From positions 13,429-58,676 of the forward strand of contig NZ_LNYU01000090.1 of assembly GCF_001468135.1 (NCBI RefSeq): DNA of 45,248 bases, written 5' to 3'. The notes beneath the pieces are model-generated. The model had not been told where the DNA came from. It saw nothing but the letters and a program-made list of their open reading frames with translations, and searched no databases. The stretch comes from Legionella santicrucis. GTDB lineage: Bacteria > Pseudomonadota > Gammaproteobacteria > Legionellales > Legionellaceae. Below, in pieces: positions 8,345-17,160 of the stretch. The translations under genes were made by a program, and so were the position numbers. How positions within the stretch are numbered: the first letter of the stretch is position 1; each line of letters starts with the position of its first letter.

Positions 8345-9327
8345 GTGATCCAATATAGTTTCGACATTACAAGGGTTCGCAAACAGTTCAAGAGAACCAA
8401 TGCCCTGAAAAAGCATATTAATCCAACCCGAATACCGATAGGGGAAAAGGAAATCTGGCGCTGGCTTGAGAATTTGAAACAGTCTACGGAATTGTTGTGT
8501 CAGCCATCCCGATGGGTTCATATTGGTGACAGGGAGAGTGATATATATGAGCTGTTCTGTATGGCTCAGGAGCTGAGCACCCATTTTCTGGTACGCACTT
8601 GCGTTGATCGTCTGATTGGGGATGGAAAACAGACAGTTGCCGACAGGATGGAGACTGCAGAAATCCAGGGAATGCATACCATTGAATTTCTGGATGCAGA
8701 AGGTACTAAACAGGAAGTCAGTCTTGAGCTTAAGCATGAACGCATCCAACTGTTGGCCTGTCTCCAAACAGAAAAAATATCCTTCTCTTGAACTTACAGT
8801 CATTCATGCCGAAGAGAAAGAAACACCTACAAATAGGGAAAGAATTGTCTGGTAACTACTTACCGATCTGCCCGTTAACTCGATGTCTGACGCAGTTGAA
8901 AAACTGCATTGGTACGCGTTGAGATGGAGAAATAGAAACCTTTCATAAGATATTGAAATCTGGCTGCACGGCAGATTCATCGAAACTCAGAACAGCTCAG
9001 AGAATAACCAATCTTATTGCCATTTTCTGTATTTTGAGCTGGCGAATTTTCTGGATGACCATGATTAACCGCTCCTCACCTGATGCGTCTCCAAAGCAGG
9101 TATTCACAGTAGAAGAAATAAAACTACTGGATCAATTGATAAAAACTAAGCTACAAGAGGAAAAAACTGAAAGTTTGGCTTCTTATCTCATAAAAACGGC
9201 CAGACTTGGCGGATATCTCGCAAGAAAATCAGACCCTCCTCCTGGATTCATCGTTATTTGGCGAGAGTTTTTAAAACTTGCAGATATCCTTCATAGATAT
9301 CTGCTGGGGAAAAATACTTATGGGTAA
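8345..9327 (+). pseudogene. Decayed IS4-family (Tn5-like) transposase, 5' end missing
   Basis: The first open piece (8345-8791) reads ALKKHINPTRIPIGEKE and then HIGDRESDIYELF, the second catalytic-Asp block of Tn5-like IS4 transposases. A frameshift near 8785 leads to YPSLELTVIHAEEKETP. A stop follows at about 8853. Another shift near 8930 restores the signature region WYALRW...IETFHKILKSGCT (the Y-R-E-K motif), and the C-terminus runs to 9327. The N-terminal third is absent. At least three lesions make it inactive. It lies 245 bp after the ankyrin-like gene, and its start overlaps no recognisable inverted repeat. Confidence 0.85.
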
Positions 9328-9501
9328 TTGGAAGAGGCCGTGAACGGTTACGCAATCCGCTTTGAATTTTTAAAGTTTTTAGATAAACCACAAGAAGATC
9401 TGCATTAATTGGAATAACCCTGTGTGAGCTTTATTATTTGGGAATATATTCCAGACAAGCTTATACTGTCATACAATCTTAGCCGGATAATGAAATAACT
9501 T

Positions 9502-10275
9502 TTAAAGTTTCATTGTATTTTCAGTAATGCTAACAGATTTAAATTTCTCCAAAGATTTAGTGAAGCGATACTTATTTTCACTAAACATCGTTTCTACCAG
9601 CATATTATTTCGAGTACTAAATACGCCGCACTCTCTTTCATTTTCATCAAAAACAGACCAGAATCCCTTTGTTACATAACCTTTGTCTTCTTTAATAACA
9701 TATTTACCTTGATATGTATTGTTAAATTCATCTACCGACAGATTTAATTTCTTAATGATAGGTGAACATGAGTTATTGTTTTCAATTTGAGAAAAATCAT
9801 GGCTCGACGCTGGTGTGAACAATCTATTTTTTTCAGTTGTTGAGTAGGAAGGTACAATATTCGGAAATTCTTGCTTTTTAGAAATTCCCAGTCGTTTTCT
9901 TAAATCATTAATAACATCAGAAGCTTCTTTGACTGGTTCAACATAAGCACGATTCGATTTATCAAAGTTATGGTGAAGTTTATCATAATTAGATACATCA
10001 ATTAAATCTTCTGTAAAGGAAATTTTAATTGCGATAAATCCGATATAGTCCACGTATAAATTGGCTGATAAATTGGTTTGTGCCTCTTCCTCAGTTAGTA
10101 CCATGGACATGAATGCATCATTTATTTCTGTTTGATAATATCTTGTGATGCAGGGCTCGTGGCTATTACAAATTTTAATGGCCATTGTGTTGTACGTCCA
10201 TTGACTATTTTTCGCATTTTCATACAGCGCTATTAAAACCTGATGTTTGGGTAAGCCTTGAATATTAACTTTCAT
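9502..10275 (-). CDS. Orphan protein of unknown function; C-terminal domain shared with a downstream fragment
   Basis: A 257-residue protein I do not recognise, with no signal peptide or membrane segment. Residues about 1-110 form one compact region rich in short strands. A low-complexity linker follows (about 125-172). The C-terminal region from about 173 includes LNLSVDEFNNTYQGKY, GFWSVFDENERECGVF and a basic tail. The same pattern recurs in the fragment at 10879-11133, so it is a real domain used more than once here. The ATG at 10275 has only a weak purine stretch upstream. Standalone leftward gene; effector candidate by context only. Confidence 0.65.
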   Translation of the reverse strand: MKVNIQGLPKHQVLIALYENAKNSQWTYNTMAIKICNSHEPCITRYYQTEINDAFMSMVLTEEEAQTNLSANLYVDYIGFIAIKISFTEDLIDVSNYDKLHHNFDKSNRAYVEPVKEASDVINDLRKRLGISKKQEFPNIVPSYSTTEKNRLFTPASSHDFSQIENNNSCSPIIKKLNLSVDEFNNTYQGKYVIKEDKGYVTKGFWSVFDENERECGVFSTRNNMLVETMFSENKYRFTKSLEKFKSVSITENTMKL

Positions 10276-10475
10276 TTTTTTACTTTAAGACTAATGGGAA
10301 TCAAATTTTACCACTATGATTGTAGATCGATCAATACTAATCCGGTGACACGAGTTGCTTCATAAGTAAACGGTACACTCTTCAGTTCAACTTGTAACAG
10401 AAACAGGTTAGCTTCGTGAAATTAAATACTGATGGAAATGCATGTAAACTTTATAATCCGATATCTAACTAAAAA

Positions 10476-10670
10476 TTGGCCGCAATTTTTAGTCAGCAAG
10501 TTTTTGGCGAAAAAATAACTGTTAATATTAGTAACCCAAATTTAAAATCGATTTCAGTAGAATGTTTAGATTTTTCTAATCTATCTAACTTTTTTGCAAA
10601 ATTAAATTCACCTATTAGTACCACCATAACAATTGAAAAAAATAAAGATACAATTAAGAAAATTCTATAA
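10476..10670 (+). CDS. Possible small orphan gene
   Basis: A 64-residue frame starting at TTG, with text resembling a real protein (VFGEKITVNISNPNLKSI) but no convincing ribosome-binding site and no family I recognise. It lies between two leftward genes. It may be a remnant whose N-terminus has been lost, since a stop codon lies two codons upstream of the TTG. It is kept at low confidence. Confidence 0.25.
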   Translation: MAAIFSQQVFGEKITVNISNPNLKSISVECLDFSNLSNFFAKLNSPISTTITIEKNKDTIKKIL

Positions 10671-10878
10671 ATAATTTGTAAGAGATAAAATTTAATTAGG
10701 AGGTTAGATTAGTATTCAGCCACAACCTCTTAAATAATAAAAATGAATAAACTTAGACTTCATTTACTCTTCAAGCGTCTCTAGATTAATGGGATATGTT
10801 AGAAATTTTGTTCACGGTATTTAGGCTGGTGTCATAATTTGGGACATATTATTCGTCTTGTTAAGAGTCGCAACAAAA

Positions 10879-11133
10879 TTATACTTTGCTTCGCTGTAAG
10901 TAGTTTCCCCTCAGTTCATGTTCTTCTTTTTCATAAAAGAACATAGCACATTCCTTGTTGTTACTGTCGCTAATTGTCCAGAATCCCTCCATTAAAATTC
11001 CTTTCTCCTCTATCAGTGAATAATGTTCATTATACCTGTCATTAAATTCGGATACGGTGATATCAAGCCCTTTAATCAAAATTGAATTATTATTTCGTTT
11101 GGGCTTTTCTGTCTTTGGTTTTGCAATTTGTTT
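10879..11133 (-). pseudogene. Truncated paralogue of the C-terminal domain at 9502-10275
   Basis: Reading leftward the frame runs NNNSILIKGLDITVSEFN, then EEKGILMEGFWTISDSNNKECAMF, and stops at 10879. Compared with the orphan at 9502-10275 it shares NNNS, L.(I/L)(S/T)V.EFN..Y, E.KG....GFW(S/T) and D.N..EC..F in the same order. The frame closes upstream at about 11133 without a plausible start (best candidate TTG at 11079), so the N-terminal domain is missing. Probably the 3' end of a duplicated gene. Confidence 0.6.
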
Positions 11134-11167
11134 TTATTTTGTCAATTTGATTAAATATTGTCAACCT

Positions 11168-13060
11168 TTAAGAAATAACAGGTTGTATTGGGTTCTCAAT
11201 CCAAGCAGGTAATACTTCTTGTGGCGTAGACCCACTAAAAAATCCGTAGTCATTGGTGAACACTTTTTCTTGTTGGGCAGAGACAAACCCATGTAATTCA
11301 TGTAAAGGTAGTTGAAGACCTTTTTCGCTGCAACTTTTCAGCCAGAACAGGATAAATTCTTGGCGATCCGCCTCATCGACATAGAATATTTCATGGTCGA
11401 CGAATGCACAGAGAATGAAATAAAGAGGTTCCGCATAATTGAGTGGAATGTCTTTTGGTAAAATAAGCTGGAGCTCTTGGCTGTTTTCAATGGCTTTAAC
11501 TTCAGGTATTAAATATGGTGGTAATTGTAATTCCTTGGCTAATTGCTTGAGATAGATATTCGTTTTGGCAATTAATCTTGTGACATAAACAGCTGGGATA
11601 TGCTCTTCTATGAAATCTCTGAGCCTGCTAACGTTTACTGGTTGATAAAATCGGGTGAGATCATACCGCGCTTTTCCTATTCTGGAGATAATAACCTCTT
11701 CTATTTTCTGGCATGCATCTTCTGATAATAGGCCATCCTCTTTTAATTGATGAATCGATGTGGGTTTTTCAGGTAAAGAGATAGGATTGAGTATTTCCTC
11801 CAGTAGCTTAGTATCCTCTATCGAAATTTTCCCGTATAAGATGCGGTCTGATATACTCTTTTCATTTCTTCCTAAAGCAAGATAACAGGCGCAGTTGTCT
11901 TTTCTTATGACATAAGTATTTTTTAGATATAAATATTGGCTATAGAGTTTATCCGTAATAAATATCATTGGTTTTTTATATAATTCTGCTTCTTCATAAT
12001 AATATTGATAGTCCCAGGGTAAAAGGTCTTTAAGCAATAAGTAAAGTGTATGCCGAATATCTGTTGATAGGGAAGTGTTGGGTAAAGTGTTCACACTAAT
12101 TCTTATTGACTCTTCTATTAAGGATAATTTTGGTACAAATCGTAAAGGCAGATTAAGTTCCAGTGCTTTTGTTTTTAAAATAAGATTAGCTAAATTTATC
12201 ATTGGGTCAATGCGACAGTTATCAGGGCGATCTCTATTAAGTTTTTCACCTTCATTATAAAAATGAAAGTAATCTTCTGTGCCTACACTTAGCTTGCTTA
12301 TTAGGTACGAGGCATTGCCATATGAACCATATGATAAAGAATATAGCAAGAAGGGATTGTCAGATTTATCTAGTAACACATTAATGGCTTGCTTATACTG
12401 CTCTCGGCTACCTTGGCAATAATTATGTAAGTTCGTTACATTTAGAACAGTTACGGCACCATGGTTTTTGTCTATGAGCTCTTTTAAGAGAATACACTCG
12501 TTTGGTTTAAACAAATCAACTTTGGACCATGAAAAATAAAGTGAGTCAACGGCTTTTTTGCATGCTAAAAATCGTTCTTCTGTCGATAAAAAAAACTTTT
12601 CTTTAATGATATTATGGGTCAAATTTTGCCATAAACAGTCAATGCTATTTTTATTATTAACTAGAGGGTTAGCGAATTTTTCATCACTCATTTCTTTGTA
12701 ATATTGTTCAAACTCTTGACGGCTAGAAGCTTTTCTCATGCATGATACTAAGAATTGCGTATATTGATTAAGCTGGGTATTCACATCGTTACATATAATC
12801 AGATCGGCATGTTGTGATATTTCTGGTGCAATAGAAAGGATATGAGACTCACCGATCAGGAGGGCAATACGAAGATTAGTTGTTTCTTTTGCTTCCAGTT
12901 CAGCTATTTTATCAAGGGTAATATTCCAATTATGTTCATTAGAGGTCTCATACAAGGTAAAATATTTGCCATTCTGAAGTTGATCTTCTTTGTTAATATC
13001 TGCACACAAGGCTTCGGCATCATTTGATTTTTTGTTATGGAAGGGTTTGGAAAAAAGCAT
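11168..13060 (-). CDS. Large orphan protein, possibly methyltransferase-like N-terminal fold; effector candidate
   Basis: A 630-residue protein from ATG 13060 (a GTG at 13072 is also possible; neither has a clear ribosome-binding site). I do not recognise the family. Around residues 60-95 it reads LRIALLIGESHILSIAP followed by ADLIICNDVN, a strand-Gly-helix-strand-acid arrangement that recalls nucleotide- or SAM-binding Rossmann-like folds. Near 200 is AVTVLNVTNLHNYC, which could be a later strand of that fold. This is inference only. The C-terminal 300 residues are helical with no repeats or membrane segment. Length, orphan status and neighbours fit a Dot/Icm effector. Confidence 0.65.
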   Translation of the reverse strand: MLFSKPFHNKKSNDAEALCADINKEDQLQNGKYFTLYETSNEHNWNITLDKIAELEAKETTNLRIALLIGESHILSIAPEISQHADLIICNDVNTQLNQYTQFLVSCMRKASSRQEFEQYYKEMSDEKFANPLVNNKNSIDCLWQNLTHNIIKEKFFLSTEERFLACKKAVDSLYFSWSKVDLFKPNECILLKELIDKNHGAVTVLNVTNLHNYCQGSREQYKQAINVLLDKSDNPFLLYSLSYGSYGNASYLISKLSVGTEDYFHFYNEGEKLNRDRPDNCRIDPMINLANLILKTKALELNLPLRFVPKLSLIEESIRISVNTLPNTSLSTDIRHTLYLLLKDLLPWDYQYYYEEAELYKKPMIFITDKLYSQYLYLKNTYVIRKDNCACYLALGRNEKSISDRILYGKISIEDTKLLEEILNPISLPEKPTSIHQLKEDGLLSEDACQKIEEVIISRIGKARYDLTRFYQPVNVSRLRDFIEEHIPAVYVTRLIAKTNIYLKQLAKELQLPPYLIPEVKAIENSQELQLILPKDIPLNYAEPLYFILCAFVDHEIFYVDEADRQEFILFWLKSCSEKGLQLPLHELHGFVSAQQEKVFTNDYGFFSGSTPQEVLPAWIENPIQPVIS

Positions 13061-13330
13061 AGTGAATATCACATTTAAATTCGTTCTCGAGTCTAGCTAT
13101 TTTTGACTAAGCCAATTCTAACTAGAAGTGCGGCAGAAAAAAGGTAGTTTCGGCCTCTAAGTGCAAATTTCTGTTTTTGTATATTCAATTTGTTGAATGC
13201 AAAAATATTAAAACAGAAGGGACTGTCACATGAAGAATTATATCCATTTAACGTTATGATCGACAACGTTTATATACTTATCTTGATATGAATCTATCGA
13301 TAAGAACAATGTTTGCTGATAAATATAATA

Positions 13331-13880
13331 ATCCAATTTACTATTCAAATGGATATGCCTGGCACGGATGAAAAAGATATCAAAGTATCTTTTTCTGATA
13401 ATACCTAACCATTACTGATGAAAAATCTATTTCAACGAAAAATCAAGCGTATCGCTACCTCGTTAAAAATTCTCAGACATCCGACCGAGCCCCAGAACTC
13501 ACTCGCCGATGCGGCAGGTTAAAGGCCGCGAGCGTCCTGTTTCCGGAACATTGCTCTGAACCAGCAAAACGTATGCCTACACCAATGACTTAACGCCTGC
13601 AGAAAGATTTACTCCGCACCTTCGGACTGTCTGCGTAAATTGCAGGCTATCGCGGTCTCTTCACCTCGGCTTGTAGCCTTCCTTGGCGAGCAGTAAAGGA
13701 TAAAAAATTTATATCTCGTGAAATCAGTTACGGCAAATATGAACGAGTTATTTCTTACCTTCAACATTAGACATAGATAAAGCTATAGCATCTTTTAAAA
13801 AAGGAATGCTTTGGGTAGTCTTACCGAAAAAATCTGGATCCAAGGGAGGATCACAAGATATTAAAGTTGAGTACGTCTAA
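13331..13880 (+). pseudogene. Small heat-shock protein Hsp20, disrupted
   Basis: Upstream piece: FTIQMDMPGTDEKDIKVSFS, then after a one-base loss LTITDEKSISTKNQ. Downstream piece from 13699: DKKFISREISYGKYERVIS, and after another one-base loss LPSTLDIDKAIASFKKGMLW and VVLPKKSGSKGG to a stop at 13880. Together these give the alpha-crystallin domain of the Hsp20 family almost in full, in the right order. The N-terminal arm upstream of about 13331 is unrecognisable. Besides two single-base deletions, 251 bp of unrelated DNA split the domain at 13448-13698. It heads a dead gene set with the alcohol dehydrogenase and MaoC remnants. Confidence 0.85.
13448..13698. mobile_element. 251-bp GC-richer insert inside hsp20
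   Basis: The two halves of the Hsp20 domain join cleanly if 13448-13698 is removed. The trinucleotide AAG occurs at both borders (13445-13447 and 13696-13698), as a short target duplication would leave. The insert is visibly richer in G+C than its surroundings, has no long reading frame and contains a bulged hairpin (GCCTGCA...TGCAGGC with inner ATTTAC...GTAAAT, about 13593-13646). I see no clear terminal inverted repeats. Nature unknown: a miniature element, a fragment of a larger mobile element or an imported piece. Confidence 0.55.
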
Positions 13881-13986
13881 GCAATACTTCGCACGATTAA
13901 AGTTTGAAAAAAATAATAGCCTCGTAATCGCACAAGATATAACCTATGCTATTGAAAATGTCAAACAAGGACTGTCTATAAAATGA
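13867..13986 (+). CDS. Possible 39-residue gene or gene tail between hsp20 and adh
   Basis: A frame from TTG 13867 reads MSTSKQYFARLKFEKNNS, then LVIAQDITYAIENVKQGL, and stops with ATGA overlapping the start of the alcohol dehydrogenase gene. Tight overlap with adh suggests a former translated member of the same operon. It also overlaps the hsp20 stop. I do not recognise it, and it could be the tail of a degraded gene. Confidence 0.3.
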   Translation: MSTSKQYFARLKFEKNNSLVIAQDITYAIENVKQGLSIK

Positions 13987-15022
13987 AAGCATTAATTTAT
14001 CAGGGACCAGGAAAGAAAGCTTTAGAAGAACGCCCCAAACCCACAATTAAATACCCTTCTGATGCGGTGATAAAACTTAAAAAAACGACTATTTGTGGAA
14101 CTGACCTACATATTCTAAAAGTGATGTAGTTACTTGTACACCTGGTCGTATCTTAGGGCATGAAGGTATTGGTATCGTGGATAATGTAGGTTCAGGAGTA
14201 ACCGAAATAAAACCTGGCGATAAGGTAATTATTTCCTGTATTACTTCTTGTGGTAAATGTGATCCTTGTCGCAAAGGAATGTATTCTCATTGTACTAAAG
14301 GTGGGTGGATTCTTGGGAATACAATCGACGGCACTCAGGCTGAATATGTGCTGATTCCTCAGGCTGATACGAGTCTATACAAAATTCCTCGAGGAGTTAA
14401 TGAAGAGGATTTAGTCTTACTCAGTGATATTCTACCTACAGGCTTTGAATGTGGTGTATTGAATGGCAAGATACAACCAGGAAGCACTGTAGCTATTGTA
14501 GGCGCAGGCCCTATTGGTTTGGCAACACTACTTACCGCCCAATTTTACTCTCCTGCTGAAATTATTATGATTGATGTGGATGAGAATCGTTTGAACATAG
14601 CGAAACGCTTAGGCGCAACTCAAATTATAAATAATCATGATGGTAACGCAGCAAATAAAGTGATGCAGATAACCAATAACAGTGGTGTAGATACAGCTAT
14701 AGAAGCTGTAGGTATCCCAGCTACTTTTGTTCTTACTGAGGATATTGTGGCTGCAGGCGGTACAATTGCTAATATCGGAGTACATGGAACCAAAGCAGAT
14801 CTCCATCTGGAACGTTTATGGTCACAAAATATTACCATTACTACCCGATTGGTCGATACAGTATCCACACCTATGTTATTAAAAGCTTTATGTGCTCATA
14901 AGATGGATCCACACCCATTAATCAGTCACCATTTTAAATTTGAAAACATTCTTGAAGCTTATGATACTTTTGGACATGCAGAAAAAACGCTGGCATTGAA
15001 GGTGATTATCGATTTCTCATAA
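13983..15022 (+). pseudogene. Zinc-dependent alcohol dehydrogenase with one-base frameshift
   Basis: The gene starts MKALIYQGPGKKALEERPKP and reaches the catalytic-zinc block TTICGTDLHILK. One base is then missing at about 14118-14121 and the frame stops at VM*. In the next frame it resumes VTCTPGRILGHEGIG and continues intact to 15022. All hallmarks are present across the break: catalytic Cys and GHE, the structural-zinc cysteines in SCGKCDPCRKGMYSHC, and the NAD-binding GAGPIGL. It would have been a cytosolic medium-chain alcohol dehydrogenase of about 346 residues. Neighbouring hsp20 and MaoC remnants show similar decay. A sequencing error here is possible but unlikely given the context. 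Confidence 0.9.
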
Positions 15023-15025
15023 GCA

Positions 15026-15293
15026 ATGATTATGGATTATATTGAAAATCGAACTTTTGATGAAATAGACATTGGTGATTCGGCAAGCCTTAGGCGATGA
15101 AATTACTGTGACTGTGCGTCATAAAAAGACTAAACAACATCAAATTGTACTTGATTGCCACTGCATTAAGCAAAGAAGGGAAACCATCATAAGTGGTCTT
15201 GCTACAATTATTGCACCAACTATCAAAGTCAAAAGAAAACGGGTTGAACTCCCTGAAATTGAATTCAAAAAAATAATAAGACCTAATTTATAA
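15026..15293 (+). pseudogene. Remnant of MaoC/phosphate acetyltransferase fusion gene
   Basis: It starts as MIMDYIENRTFDEIDIGDSA, the beginning of bifunctional enoyl-CoA hydratase (MaoC)/phosphate acetyltransferase proteins. It then jumps, out of frame, to RQALGDEITVTV and CHCIKQRRETIISGLATIIA, the end of the MaoC domain, and on to KVKRKRVELPEIEF, which normally leads into the acetyltransferase domain. The middle of MaoC and the whole second domain are gone. It follows the alcohol dehydrogenase by 3 bp, so hsp20, adh and this gene once formed one transcription unit. Confidence 0.75.
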
Positions 15294-15305
15294 GGATGAT
15301 AAAAT

Positions 15306-16334
15306 ATGCCCACTACCCTTGCTGAAATAGCTGAAAACGCTCGCAATATACACTTTATTGGTTTTTTCGATGTTAACGATACTGTTTTTCTTGGGGATTC
15401 CGAGAAGCGGGTTGACAGAGAAATAGCGACTTTAAAGGCGTTAGCTGAGAACTATTCATCTATATGGGATCCTGAGAAAACAACAGAAGTAATGACCTAT
15501 AAAAAGTTTGTAGAGCAATACTTAGCTTCCGGTGATAAGCGCGACTCTGCTGTTGAAGCTGCGCGCAATGCCTTGTATAAAAATTTTATCAACTTTCTCA
15601 AAGAAACAAATAACCCATTGTTGGTCGACATTGAAACACAATATCATCAAATTCAGAAAAATCTACAAGGTGGCTGCATTGCTTCTTCGTTTATCAATTT
15701 AATACGTGAATTAGAAGAGAACGGATATCAATATACCATCATTTTTAGAACGTTCGGTAAGGACATAAAAGCCGTTACTGACGAGTTATCCCAAAAAACA
15801 CACATAAAGAAGTTCAAGCTTGCAGATGTAAAGGCTGGACAATTACATATTGATGAAGATTTGGTTGTACAAACACCAGCGGAATTATTAGCGCACATTA
15901 AGCCATTTGAACATGCCGCTTGGCGAGATTCATTTCTAGATTGGAAAGCGACAGGAGAAACTTATACAGGTGGAAAACCCTATCCTGTCAATCTGGAAGA
16001 TAAATCAACTATGACAATCTTTTTTGATGATAATGTCGGCAAGCAAATAGTACGCGTTATTCCAGTAAACGGAGATGTCTTTGAGCAGCAGGCATTGCAA
16101 GATGAGCTTAAGTCAGCAAATCGACTAGTGAGTGTTAACACCCGAGATGCTTTTGTTAATCCCGATTATTATACTCAACGTGTTGTACTTGCTTATCAAA
16201 AACTATTATTAGGACTTTCTCCCTCACCAGCAACAATACAACGTGAAGGACTCAAACGATTTGGTCAGTTCAAGTCTCCTGTTCCAACTAGAGTGGATGT
16301 CTCGTTAGAAGATGTTAACAAACTGACAGCTTAA
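15306..16334 (+). CDS. HAD-like hydrolase with DxN motif; effector candidate
   Basis: A 342-residue protein with a good ribosome-binding site (AAGGATGATAAAAT before ATG 15306). HAD-superfamily motifs can be read in order: motif I FFDVNDTVFLG (D22 nucleophile), motif II IIFRTFG (T149), a possible motif III Lys at 224 (GGKPYPVN) and motif IV IFFDDNV (D241, D242). The second Asp of the usual DxD pair is replaced by Asn (N24), so general-acid catalysis would differ. The family usually dephosphorylates small molecules or proteins; the substrate is unknown. No signal peptide. The gene is intact although everything just upstream is dead, which suggests separate selection or recent arrival. Confidence 0.7.
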   Translation: MPTTLAEIAENARNIHFIGFFDVNDTVFLGDSEKRVDREIATLKALAENYSSIWDPEKTTEVMTYKKFVEQYLASGDKRDSAVEAARNALYKNFINFLKETNNPLLVDIETQYHQIQKNLQGGCIASSFINLIRELEENGYQYTIIFRTFGKDIKAVTDELSQKTHIKKFKLADVKAGQLHIDEDLVVQTPAELLAHIKPFEHAAWRDSFLDWKATGETYTGGKPYPVNLEDKSTMTIFFDDNVGKQIVRVIPVNGDVFEQQALQDELKSANRLVSVNTRDAFVNPDYYTQRVVLAYQKLLLGLSPSPATIQREGLKRFGQFKSPVPTRVDVSLEDVNKLTA

Positions 16335-16425
16335 AATTTTGAAAATATATATCCTTTAATTATCGCCGCTTTCAAATTGAGAAATTGCAATATCTATCTC
16401 TAGTATAATTTCAATATTCTTTGTC

Positions 16426-16608
16426 GTTGATATTCTTGGTAACCATGTGAAGGTTCATGCAGGAATCCTCACGACACAAAAGCGGCTTGTGATGTTTGAT
16501 ACTGCCTGCAAAAAATACACTTCAATACAGGCATTTTCTGCTGATGCTGGATATTGTGAAAGTGCTAAAACTGCATATTTAAAAAGAATAACAGATATCT
16601 TTTTTTAG
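16426..16608 (+). pseudogene. Remnant of an IS5-type transposase
   Basis: The frame reads VDILGNHVKVHAG, and after local frame disturbance (HDTKAACDV is visible one frame over) continues FDTACKKYTSIQAFSADAGY and ESAKTAYLKR to a stop at 16608. D-x-LGN near the start and F-S-A-D-A-G-Y are the catalytic-Asp regions of IS5-family transposases. Both ends are missing. It lies in a 0.8-kb gene desert between the HAD-like gene and the CocE hydrolase. Confidence 0.65.
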
Positions 16609-16812
16609 ACTGGAAACACTAATACCTTTTCATACTCCGTCCTGATAACTCTTCAGGCTTTGCGCACAAGTTTAATTATAAAGGTTTCTACAATCACATC
16701 AGATAAGCCTAAAATTTCAGCAGGAATCGGAGTAATTCGTTTGCTCCTGCGGGTATTCCTTTCTAGCAAATTGAACACGATTAGAGTGGACTAAATTCAA
16801 TGCAAAGACACA

Positions 16813-16846
16813 TAGAACCTTCTTGGTAGGTGGGTTCTAGCTTTTT
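16813..16846 (+). terminator. Rho-independent terminator-like hairpin
   Basis: TAGAACC (16813-16819) pairs with GGTTCTA (16833-16839), followed by GCTTTTTG. It resembles an intrinsic terminator on the plus strand, although no intact gene ends just upstream. It may be left from a lost gene. Confidence 0.45.
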
Positions 16847-16889
16847 GCCTATATCGCAACTCATTCTATAATCATTGAAACTTTTGCCA

Positions 16890-17036
16890 CTAAATAAGAT
16901 TGAGATTTTTTTTACCTTGTATTTCAAAACCTTGTTTTTCATAGAATCCAATAGCGTTTTTATTATTTTCCCAAACCATTACATCCATTGTTTTGAATTT
17001 TTTCTGACTGGCATCTAAATAACATTGCTCAAGATG
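16890..17036 (-). pseudogene. C-terminal remnant of a GNAT acetyltransferase
   Basis: Leftward from 17036 the frame reads LEQCYLDASQKKFKTMDVMV and WENNKNAIGFYEKQGFEIQG, ending NLNLI at a stop at 16890. V.ENN..AI.FYEK.GF is the last alpha-beta segment of GNAT N-acetyltransferases, which contacts acetyl-CoA. The acetyl-CoA loop and all N-terminal parts are missing, and a stop lies directly upstream. Confidence 0.7.
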
Positions 17037-17160
17037 TTATTGTAAATATTAAAAATAAATTGTAATTTGTTTTTGTTTTTTTACAATTCGCGACAGACAG
17101 GAGTTGTAAATCGATACAATAATGCGATCATTTTTACAGGATAAATAGGGAGAAAATCCT

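Noticed and set aside
8282..8803. Leftward 173-codon frame opposite the IS4 ruin
   Set aside because: It is the complement of a recognisable transposase sequence on the plus strand.
13370..13395. GAAAAAGATA...TATCTTTTTC hairpin as a terminator
   Set aside because: It lies inside the recognisable Hsp20 coding sequence (GTDEKDIKVSFS), so the symmetry is better explained by coding.
13481..13690. GC-richer stretch as a functional RNA or integron attC site
   Set aside because: No attC core boxes or known RNA signature could be read; kept as an insert of unknown nature.
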